A stretch of DNA of 64,000 nt, from assembly GCA_018398585.1 (NCBI GenBank), contig JAGTTD010000014.1, positions 20,769,387 to 20,833,386 on the forward strand, in the 5' to 3' direction. The position numbers and the translations under genes were made by a program. The notes beneath the pieces are model-generated. The model was not told the DNA's origin, did not search any database, and saw only the letters and a list, made by a program, of their open reading frames with translations. Origin of the DNA: Simmondsia chinensis. Taxonomy: Eukaryota > Streptophyta > Magnoliopsida > Caryophyllales > Simmondsiaceae. Positions 1 through 8,666 of this stretch are shown here, piece after piece (the stretch's first letter is position 1; each line of letters begins with the position of its first letter).

Positions 1-584
1 TGCTACTCATTAAGAGGACGTCTTAGTGGTTGCTTCTCTTACTTATGGGACATTGTCCAGGAGTCGGAGCTTGATTCTCACCGAAGATGTACTCAGGAAG
101 TCATAATGAAGGCATCTCAGTGGTGGCATCTCTTACTTATGGGTCATCACCCAGGAGTTGGAGCTTGATTCTCACTGAAGATATACTCATAAGCCGAGAT
201 TGACTTGAGCAAATAAATTCCCAAAAAAAAAAATAAAAAAGACACTTTTTGTGAATAATTTTGTTTTTGGCATACTTGATAAGTCTTGTTATGAGTGGTA
301 TGATTTTTGGCTTCTATTCGGTTTGAATGTCTTGAGATTAGAAAGAACGGATAAACTTAATTTGCTTAGCTAACTTTTGAGTCCGGTTACCTAGGTAATT
401 GACAGGATTTTCCATAGAAAAGATAGTTTTGCCTTTAAAACATTAAAACTTTGAGCTTTGGTCATTCTTTTCTAATAAGAGTATACTTGCTTTAAATTGT
501 GGAAGAATTCTTAAAAAGCATGAGATCTTGTGCTTTATGTTTAGCCTTACTCGGGGACGAGCAAGATTTAAGTTTGGGGGTATT
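1..584 (+). mobile_element. 3' non-coding tail of a plus-strand Ty3/gypsy element, with polypurine tract
   Basis: There is no long open frame. The stretch ends in a G-rich polypurine tract at about 566-581 (AAGTTTGGGGG) just after CTCGGGGACGAGCAAGATTT. That arrangement is typical of the region immediately before the 3' LTR in plant Athila/Tat-like Ty3 elements. The element is cut by the window edge, and its LTR is not recognisable downstream. The lineage is an inference from the tract context. Confidence 0.5.
25..206. repeat. 94-bp tandem duplication
   Basis: Two diverged copies lie in tandem, starting at 25 and 119. Both carry CTCTTACTTATGGG, a CAGGAGT(C/T)GGAGC segment and CTTGATTCTCAC followed by GAAGAT. 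The duplication is in the non-coding tail of the flanking Ty3 element. Confidence 0.75.
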
Positions 585-860
585 TTGGAGGTTCCACCGA
601 GATTACGCAAAATGAAAAATTTACAAATGAATCAATTGAAAAATTTCTTAAACTTAAATAAAATTTACAAATTATTATCAAGTCTCGAGCTGGAGGAATT
701 CATCAGAGAACATGATACATGCCATGCAAGAGGCGCATTTATTTGTCATCATCCTAATGAACTTCACCTTTGTAATCATCGGGATCCATCAGAGCTTGGA
801 CAAGTGCCCTCTTCAATGCTCTAGACAGCTAGAGCACATCATAAGTACTCAATAGAGTAG
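585..860. other. unassigned interval
   Basis: AT-rich sequence between the polypurine tract on the left and the decayed minus-strand gag/pol on the right. It could be the start of an LTR cut short by a rearrangement, but I see no terminal repeat partner in the window. No feature is supported. Confidence 0.4.
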
Positions 861-3835
861 GAATTTATTTTAAATGAATAAGAATAGCATATCGAACTCT
901 TTCATGGTACGGTGCTTGTCTTATAAATGGAGGGACTAGAATGGGTAGATATTTCATAGGAAGCGCCTTCTCATTTGTAGGCAGGGCCTGCTCCGACTGC
1001 CCATATTTTTTTCCCTCAACGTGAGGTGACTTCATTGTTTGTCTCGCAGATTGTGTAGGCTCTTTGTTCTTCTCAACTGGCTTTGGTGCTAACAATTGGA
1101 GACCGAACTGAAGAGTGATTTGATCGACTTCAAGGCTTGCTTCCTCAGGCTCTTCTTTTTTATCGAAAGACACCATGTGACAAGGAGCCTTCCATTCTTG
1201 TTCCTCATCCTCATCACTCAAGGAATCTTCTCCAAGAAACATCTTCATGAAGTAGCCCTTCAAAGTTACAGGGACCTTAGCAGGGGGAATGTACTCCTCA
1301 TCTAAAGTCACTTTTTCCTTCTTAGAGGATTTGGATTTCTTCTTTTTGTTTTTCTTCATGTTATTCTGTTTGGAAAGATTTTGTCCTCGAATCTTTAAAA
1401 CCTGGTGGACCAAAGCTTTGTGCGATGTCTTTTTTGGACACTCTCCTACTAAAATAGGTCTTCCACCCATACTCATCATCATTGGCATATTCAGAGTCAG
1501 AATCCAAAGACAACGATTCAATCATAAATTCACAAAGACTGGGTATGGCTATTCCAGGCTGAGGCATATCAGAATAAGCACATTGAGCCGTGACTTCTCC
1601 GTCAACAATGAAATGAACCTATACAGCACCAGGAGGTAACTTCGCTGTTGATATATTGTCCTTCTTAAGGGGTAACTGAACACCATCCTCGTCCTCTACT
1701 TATGATGTTGTATTGGACGAAGCCATTGGCCCCTTGGAGGATATTCCGGCTTCGATTTCAATCTGCCCTTTGTTGATCATAGCTTCGATTATGTCTTTAA
1801 GGACATAACAATCTTCAATCGGATGGCTTATAATCTAATGAAAAGGGCAATACTTGGGGTTATCGGTCTTGTTAACTTCATCCGGACGCTTTGTCTCGGG
1901 GAGGGTAATTGCATTTACAGCTATCAACTCTTCAAAAATACCTTGCACATCATCATTGTCGAAGGGGTACTTCTTTTCCTTTCATTCCTGGAGGTTGAGT
2001 CTCTAAACCTGCTTCCCTTTACCTTTTTTCTTTTTTCTTACCCATAAGGTTGCTGGTTTTCTCAGTTGTTTTGATAAATGTGCCATAGCCTCACCCTTTT
2101 TTATCGGCTTCTTATTTTTTCCCTTCCTTTCATCGACCATTTTGGGCTTGTTCGAAGCAATTTTCTATCAAGCGATTTTTCTCTCAACATTACAAGCCTT
2201 AGTAACAAGGGCATTGAAACTTTGCGGTTCCACAGCAAGGGCATATGTAGCTACCTCTGGCTCGAGGTTGTTGGCACACATTTGAACCGCAGAGTGTTCA
2301 TTCAATTACTCGAGACATTGGGGACTTAAGCTCCTCCATCATGTAATGAAGTCATTTATGCTGGCGTTTGGCTTTTAAATGGCATAAGCTAGATCCATTA
2401 TCTATACTTTTTTCGTGGAACTCAGAAACTGAGCTAGAAATGCCATTTGCAAGTCATCCTAGGTCCGAATTAACCAAGCCCATAAGTGAATGCACCATCT
2501 GAATGCCGATCCTTTAAGGAACTCGATGAATTGTCTTATCAATAAGGCATCACTCAAGGCTGTCTCGCCACACTAAGTGGAAGTGGGACAAATACTCGTG
2601 CAGTGACCCATTGACCCCATCAAACTTCTCGAACTTAGGTTTTGGATATCCGTGAGAAAACGGCATTGTATCGTAGTGTGCTAGATATGGCTTCTGATAA
2701 CCCAAAACGGGCGAGTCTACAGAGGCTTGGTATTCCTTTATCCCTTTAGCTTTCATGGCTTTATTGTTTCCTTGTTTCAACTTAGACTGCTGACTCTAAA
2801 CATATTCCTGTGGCTGTGGGGCTCATGCTAATGGACTAGCTTGATTGGCTACTTGCGTAGCGAGCGTGGCAATTTCATCCTCCTTTTCAATTAACTTTCT
2901 TTGCAATTCCTGCAACTGCTCCTCTATGCTTGTAGTTCCAATCACTAAAACCGGCATATTCTCTAATTGGTCTTGTATGTTCAATCTCTCCTGAAACTCC
3001 CTCCGAAAATCCTCTTCAATGAAAAGAGAACTAATGTCTTCATATATGAGAGAGCTCGTGTCCTCTATTAGGTCAGTTAGCTTCATTTGTCTTGTTTGTA
3101 CCATCTCAGCATATGTCATTGACTTAGCCATTGATCGAGTGATTGGAACTAGATAAGATCTCATTTCCTTCAAGGACATCCCTCCTTCATAACTCAAACT
3201 ACTAGAGCCTTCGGATGTCATCGACATGCTGTCCTCGCCTTCCTTAAAGGCTTTAGGAGGAACACTCCTCTGATTTTGGAGTGTCTTTGTCTTCGCATCA
3301 ACTGGTTTAAGGTTTTAGGGCATGGGGGTTTTAACCTTCTTCATTTTTGGACATCCTCCTCAACATATGAGGTGACCATAACTTGCTTAACTGGCCCCAA
3401 AATGATTGGAATAGAGCTAATGTATATTTGGTTCACAAAATTAACGATAGGTTCTTTGGTAGATTTCTTCACCACGAATTTCTTCGAGGTGACACCTTTT
3501 GGAGCTGCCTTCACAGGCTTCAAGGTGAATTTGGGTGCCAATTTTTGGTTGGCCTTCTTCACTATCTCTTCATAGTCCTTCGTGCATTTCATTTAGCACT
3601 CTTTGTTTCCTTTTTTAGGACTACTGGCTTGATCGTCACATGCATTGAGACAGATGTCTCATCCACCTAGTTCAACAGTTCCATGGAATTATTTAGCGGG
3701 ATCTCAATATTAAGCGAATTCGATCCCATAATGCGAAGCACTGCAAAGTTCGTCTTCTTGTGGATAAGCCCTCCTTTGACCATGAGAGTGGTCGAGAGCT
3801 AATTGAACGTGGTTGTTACTTGGGGTGCCATTGGT
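861..3835 (-). pseudogene. gag and following polyprotein remnant of TL element Y
   Basis: This is the gag start and downstream polyprotein of a Ty3/gypsy element, read on the minus strand and broken by many stops and frameshifts. The likely start is the ATG near 3833. Open pieces are 3592-3341, 3227-2823 (acidic, helical, ending in a coiled-coil-like Glu/Lys stretch) and 2780-2550, which contains PKPKFEKFDGVNGS and EYLSHFHLVW, the hallmark of plant gypsy capsid starts. LKGSAFRW follows near 2515. The 1567-1361 and 1521-865 pieces are lysine- and glutamate-rich linker, probably between gag/protease and reverse transcriptase. No reverse transcriptase is left before the element is cut near 860. 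The N-terminal part is clearly homologous to the gag at 42341-43264. It lies directly downstream, in its own orientation, of the LTR at 3927-6115. Confidence 0.75.
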
Positions 3836-3900
3836 CCTTCACAGCATCACACTAGTAGTAAGTGGAAAATGGAGTTCAGTCAGAGATAAAAAAGAGAATA

Positions 3901-3919
3901 GGGTCCCACCAAGCATGCC
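3901..3919 (-). other. primer-binding-site region of TL element Y
   Basis: The reverse complement reads TGGCATGCTTGGTGGGACCC just inside the LTR end. The same motif (TGGCACACTTGGTGGGACC) sits at the equivalent place at 43335-43353. A TGGC... sequence immediately after an LTR is the usual place and form of a tRNA primer site. The tRNA was not identified. Confidence 0.5.
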
Positions 3920-4152
3920 AAAAACAATGGGGAGCAAAAATATGGAATTTGTAAAACATGAATTTTCCTCTATACAAGGTGTACATGGGTTTCATATTTA
4001 AGCAGGACATAGAAATCAATTTGGTTTAGGCTAGATGTAGACTTTAGTTTGACATGAGAGTCATTTTTTTTAACTTGGATTTGATAGAAAGTTTGGGGTG
4101 ATTTTAAGTACGACACGGATGTTCATTTAGGTTTAGGTATGACATAGAAGTC

Positions 4153-4765
4153 GCCTGTGAATATGCGCGATACGGGTTTAGTTGGTCAAACAATGCCCCT
4201 TATCCAGGGGTGTAGGGCCATAGGCTGCTGATACTCTCGGCACATTCTGCACTGTCCGTCCTTCTCTCTTTTCTCTCCTCTCTTCTCTCTTCTCTCTTCT
4301 CTCTTCTCGCTTCTCTCTCTCTCCCTCTCTCCCTCTCGATTTCTCTCCCCCTTGCTCTTGACCTCCTCTCTTTCTATCCCTTCCGCTCTCTACTCCCCAC
4401 GCGATCTACTTCTTTATAGGTCTCTGCTGTGTAGCATGTAAGAGCTCCTCCCCTACATGCTTCTTTGCCTATATCATGTGCCCTTCACGCTTACAGCATA
4501 AATGCTTGGATTGATTTGATGCTTTACATGCTCTTTTTACATGCTTTATTCAAGCTTTATGTGCTCGTCTTACACGCCTTTTTTTCATTCTTCCTTTCAA
4601 GCTCTTCATAACTATCAAACTCCAAAGACCAGGTTGGGGGTCCTCAGAAACAGGCTCTCGTCAGGGTCTCACCCTGACGAGGTAAAGCTGCATACATCCT
4701 ACCCCCCCAGACCCTGCGCTAGTGGGAGCCCCTGTGGCACTAAGACTGTTGTTGTTGCTGTTGTT
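4153..4765 (+). mobile_element. SINE-like non-LTR insertion with (TTG)n tail
   Basis: A 613-bp insertion is flanked by a perfect 16-bp direct repeat, GTATGACATAGAAGTC (4137-4152 and 4766-4781), a long duplication typical of LINE-mediated insertion. The last 135 bp (GGGGGTCCTCAG, GGTAAAGCTGCATACATCC, CCAGACCCTGCGC, then TTG repeats) match the style of plant SINE 3' bodies. They also match the 3' body of the 5S-headed insertion at 43549-43822. The first 470 bp, with a CT-rich run at 4260-4350, have no head I can recognise and no clear A/B boxes. They may be transduced or older nested sequence. Confidence 0.7.
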
Positions 4766-5154
4766 GTATGACATAGAAGTCAATTCCAGATTAAGGTTAT
4801 TCTGAATTTGAGTTTGAGCTCAATAAAAAATAAATTTGGATTTGGGTAAAATGAAATTTAGTTTGGCTTGGAGTTTGACTTGGAAGTCGTCTTTTTTTTT
4901 TTTTTTTTCTGATTTGGTTTGACATGGAGGACATTTTAAATTTGGACTGGACATCGAGGTATTTTATTTTGGATTGGACATTGAAGTCATTTGGTTTAGG
5001 TTTCATAGGTCAAATCGAATTGACACAACTAATTAGAATGTTGACTTAATATTCATCCCATGAGAGAAAAAGAATTTATTTTATTATTAGGGTTGTATCT
5101 GAACTTGATTGCCTACATACTGTTTTAGAGATCAAGCTGTTTGTTGTTCGACTC

Positions 5155-5156
<2 letters not shown>

Positions 5157-5231
<75 letters not shown>
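5157..5231. repeat. (AT)n microsatellite in TL LTR
   Basis: About 75 bp of nearly pure TA repeat. Shorter (AT)n runs lie at the matching LTR position near 19205-19225 and 45057-45077. Confidence 0.9.
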
Positions 5232-5233
<2 letters not shown>

Positions 5234-5638
5234 AACTTCGAGTTCAAATTCTTTTATGTCATTTTGTATCCTTGTTAAAACAACCTTAATTGAAGGCTAT
5301 CCTTGGTCAAACCACTTGAATCCAGCATTTCAAGTACAATATATTTCTTTTAATTGTAACTGCATCCGTCATTTAATTTCGGGTATCCTATGTACCCCTT
5401 CTGAAATCAAGTCAATCTAACTCCAAAAATAGAATGATGGGATTTCCGTTTGATTTCTATTTTTAATTTTTGATTTCGAACGTTTTAAACACCCTTCTTA
5501 TTTTTATTCATCCTTTTCTTTTTATAAATTAAAAAAAAAGGTTTTTGAGGTACAAAAATAGTAATTCCTTTTTTTTATTAAAACATTTTCTCATTCTTTT
5601 TCTTTTTTTTAATATAAAGAAACTATTATATTTTTTTT

Positions 5639-5684
5639 GGGGGGGGGGGGGGGGGGGGGGGGGCGGGGGGGGGGCGGGGCGGGC
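5639..5684. repeat. poly-G run in TL LTR
   Basis: About 45 bases of almost pure G, with a few C interruptions. It sits at the LTR position that carries a 6-G run at 19565 and a run of about 29 C on the other strand at 61291. Confidence 0.85.
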
Positions 5685-5789
5685 TATGGTAACAATACCT
5701 TCCCCCTTCTTTTTTATTTATTCTTTTTTCTAAAAAAAGGGGGGTTTACAAAATTTTTAAGCAAATTTTACGGTACTGGAGGAGGTTAA

Positions 5790-6115
5790 TTGAAACCTTT
5801 AAGTTTCAAAAACCCAAAAAAGTCTTTTAAAGTATTTGATTCATTAGGTTCCAATGATCCAAAAGAGTCCATATAAATGGGTGAAACTATTAGTTTTTAT
5901 GAATCCGCTAGAATCCCTATAGAGTGCTGAAATCACTAGGTTTCATGGACCTGTTAGTGTCCATATAACTTGCTTGATCCGCTAGAATCCATGACCCACT
6001 AGAGTCCATATAATTTGTTGGATTCGCTAGAATCCATGGACTTGTTAGAGTCCGAATTTCAAAACCGCAAGGTTTCTTGGACCCCTTAAAGTCTGTATAA
6101 TTTGTTGGATCCGCT
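5790..6115 (-). repeat. 46-bp minisatellite array in TL LTR
   Basis: Degenerate tandem units alternate CTAGAATCCATGGACC and TAGAGTCCATATAA with TTGTTGGATCCG between them. The unit is about 46 bp. The same array occurs at 15810-16130, 19740-20080, 51370-51810 and 60780-61140. Confidence 0.85.
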
Positions 6116-6495
6116 GAGTCAATGCAATTTACCCTAAAATTTTTCTTTAGACTTCACGGATAAAACCTTTGCCAAATTTTTATCCTCAAAATTTCAAATT
6201 TAACCTAAAAATATTGAGCATGCCAAACTTTTTCATTTTGTTCATATTTTTTCTCAATAGGGTAGTAATCTAAATTAATAAAACCTATATATACCTTGTA
6301 TATAGGGAAATTCATGTTTTCCAAATTTTATATTTTTGCTCAACATAATTTTTTGAGGGCAATCTCATAATTGAATATGAAATTTAGAAGGCAAAATATT
6401 AGTCCACAAGGAATATGTTGAACATACGTTTTAGACTTCCAGGTGTGCCTAGTCGATTAATTTACGTTTCAATGGCCATTTATGAAACTTAATTT
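6116..6495 (+). mobile_element. bridge between inverted TL pieces, containing a plus-strand LTR end
   Basis: The part at 6278-6347 matches the LTR 3' terminus in plus orientation (AATTAATAAA, then CCTTGTATATAGGGAAATTC, then TTTTTGCTCAACA). It may therefore be the 5' LTR stump of plus-strand element Z. 6116-6260 does not match other LTR parts I can see. The whole bridge recurs with the same flanks at 51811-52200. Confidence 0.55.
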
Positions 6496-6497
6496 TA

Positions 6498-7240
6498 ATG
6501 ATAAGTGGGGCAAAAGAGGTTGCAAAATTCATTCCATTTCAGCTGATCTACCACTATGGAGTTCTATCAAAGATAATCTCCGATAATGCTCCTTACTTCA
6601 AAAGCCAATCGGTGGTTAAGTTGATCAAGAAGTTCAAGTTCAAGCATAGCTTTTCTTCAAGCTATAACCTATCATCCAATGGTCAAGCTAAAACATTCAT
6701 TAAGGTTTTGTGTAAGATTCTTAAGATAATGGTCTCAAAAACAAGAAGGCATTGGCATGAACGATTGCCTGAGGCTCTACAGGCGTACCAAACTACAGTC
6801 TAAAACGCAACAGGATTCACGCCTTATAGTCTGCTGTTTGGAGAGGCAGTTTTTCTTTTTGAAATACAATTGCCTTGCCTAAAAGTAGTTGTTCAGCTTA
6901 CCGAGCCCAACAAGAATTTTAAGATTAGGCTAGCTAAGCTTGAAGCCTTAGACGAGCACAAATCAATTGCTTAACAAAGAATATCAGTCTACCAAGCTCA
7001 AGTTGTTGGTGCATTCAATAGAAGGGTGAAATTTTGCTCATTTTTCGCTTGTGAATTAGTCTTCACAGTCAGGTGACCGATTGTTATAAATAGGAGGGCA
7101 CAAGGCATGTTCGAGTAGAAGTGGGATGGACCATATGCCGTCACAAAGGTCTATCTGAAAGGTGCTTATGAATTGTCAAATGCCAAAGGTAGGGTCATAT
7201 ATTCTTGTGTCAATGGGAATGTGTGAAGAAGTACTTTGCT
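6498..7240 (+). pseudogene. integrase C-terminal half of TL element Z
   Basis: This is part of a Ty3/gypsy integrase. It begins inside the rve core: IISDNAPYFKS contains the second catalytic Asp, and SSSYNLSSNGQAKTF sits where the third acidic residue (Glu) is normally found; here the position reads Lys. The first catalytic Asp and the zinc-binding domain are missing. Reading continues past a TAA at 6801 into GFTPYSLLFGEAV and then KWDGPYAVTKVYLKGAYEL near 7115-7180, the C-terminal domain of Tat-type integrases, with no chromodomain. It lies directly upstream of the plus-strand LTR at 7289. Homologous fragments are at 22680-21960 (minus) and 52200-52950 (plus). Confidence 0.85.
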
Positions 7241-7254
7241 CAGTCAAATTAAAA

Positions 7255-7288
7255 TAAAAATAAAAAAGAAAGAAAAGAGGATGAAGTA
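7255..7288 (+). other. purine-rich tract before the TL 3' LTR
   Basis: An A/G-rich run (AAAAAAGAAAGAAAAGAGGATGAAG) separates the integrase end from the LTR start. Equivalent tracts are at 52975-52999 and, on the minus strand, 21904-21925. This is the likely polypurine tract. The exact LTR start is uncertain by a few bases. Confidence 0.5.
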
Positions 7289-8155
7289 TGGCTAGTTGAG
7301 TTGAAATAAACTACAAAAGGCTTGATCCCTTAAAAAGTTATATAGGCAGTCTGGTCATCTAGATCCAGTCCGAATAATAAATAAATTCATTTTCCCCGGT
7401 GAAAATCCCAGAGTCTCTGTGAGCTAATAAGTTAAATAGGCTCAACTCATACCTAATAGCCAAATCCCATGCAAGTTGCTTGACTTATCTTCAAAGCAAA
7501 TCAAAATAAAACTAAAATGATTGCCCAGTTAAGCTCAGCTTCAAATGAATTCCAATTTGAACCTAAAACACCCATAAAAATCTATGGAACATGTCAAATA
7601 AAAAATTTCTCATTGACCATTAAGCTAAGCCCAACTCCAAATGAATTCCAATCAAATCCAAACTCCAAAAAGAAAGGACAAGTGTGGGTAACATTACACC
7701 AACTTCACGGTCATCCCAAGCAAATTTTTCAAGTGACATATTATTGGTTCTATTTATAGAACACACCAACCAAAGACACCTATTAAGCTTGGTATGTTCA
7801 ACTACGAGGTCGAGCCTTGTCTGCGTTAAAAAATCACATGCACAACGCTCGAAGGGGCAACTGTTCAACATGAAAATTTTAACAACTTTGGTAGAATCAT
7901 CGACTTTGGTGTGTTGCAAGTAGAGTCATACAAATGAAAAATACATCAAGTATAAGATGGGTTTAAAAATATATCATTAAATAATAAAAATTAAAAATGG
8001 GCTCCAATTATACTTTTAATAGTACAAGTCCAATAAAGTCATAGCCCATTTATTTTTTGTTCTTTAATGTATATGCAATTTAAAAAAAAAAAAAAATTGG
8101 TGGTTTTCTCATGCTCCCCCCACGTCCTTTCACAATGAGGTGAACAAAAAACTTT
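7289..8155 (+). mobile_element. TL LTR of element Z, first part
   Basis: The 5' part of the 3' LTR follows the integrase end directly. It begins with the module that carries TTGATCCCTTAAAA and runs to the MULE insertion point. 7495-8100 matches 59670-60320 closely. The LTR resumes at 15385. Confidence 0.8.
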
Positions 8156-8440
8156 GCCGCATATATATCTGATTAAATTACTAAAGTGGCACCATTTACA
8201 AAAAAAATTACCAAAATAGTATAGTTGAAAAAATATTTACCAAAATGGCACACTTTACTGTAGCGTCAATTGGAAACGCCGTTGCAAATGGCGTTCGATA
8301 AGCAGTGTTTTTCGTTAGCTGTTAGACGCCGTCAAAAACGGCGTTCTAACGGCGTCCGAAAGGCGCCGTCTATGGGACGTCGTTCGCCATTACAAACGGC
8401 ATCCCCAAACAGCCTCTAATGGGACGCCGTTTCTTAGACA
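8156..8440 (+). repeat. MULE left terminal inverted repeat
   Basis: Begins GCCGCATATATATCTGATTA and continues with CTAAAGTGGCACC, then a block of CpG-rich AACGGCGT/GACGCCGT motifs. It pairs with 15075-15384, with scattered mismatches. Confidence 0.9.
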
Positions 8441-8666
8441 CAGGCGTACGGACGATGATCAAATTTTTATTATAGAAATACAGTTAATTTGTTAACACTA
8501 TTTAATAAAATGATAAACCCTAAAATCCTCCTAACTTAATTAACAACAAAATGATAAAATAAAGTATAGAAAAAATTTAGTAGAGTTACATTATTTAATG
8601 TATAAAGTAATAAAAAAGGAAAAAATGCATTGTAATAATAGATTACAAAAAAATAAATAACGTAAG

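Larger units (their letters stand above)
3927..6115 (-). mobile_element. TL-family LTR (5' LTR of Y), truncated
   Basis: The sequence is the reverse complement of the plus-strand LTR at 15385-17773 and 60340-62872, and parallels the minus LTRs at 17786-21903 and 43361-51810. The LTR 3' end lies next to gag; about 1 kb near 4010 is missing relative to the copy at 43440-44520. It holds the 30-40-bp unit array, an (AT)n run, a poly-G run and the 46-bp array. It stops abruptly inside the 46-bp array at about 6115, so its 5' half is lost. A SINE-like insertion interrupts it at 4153-4765. Confidence 0.8.

Noticed and set aside
528..824. 98-codon frame on the plus strand as a gene
   Set aside because: It spans a polypurine tract context and has no recognisable domain.
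5157..5231. Origin or CRISPR-like array
   Set aside because: Simple (AT)n microsatellite; no spacers or conserved repeats, and the window is plant nuclear.
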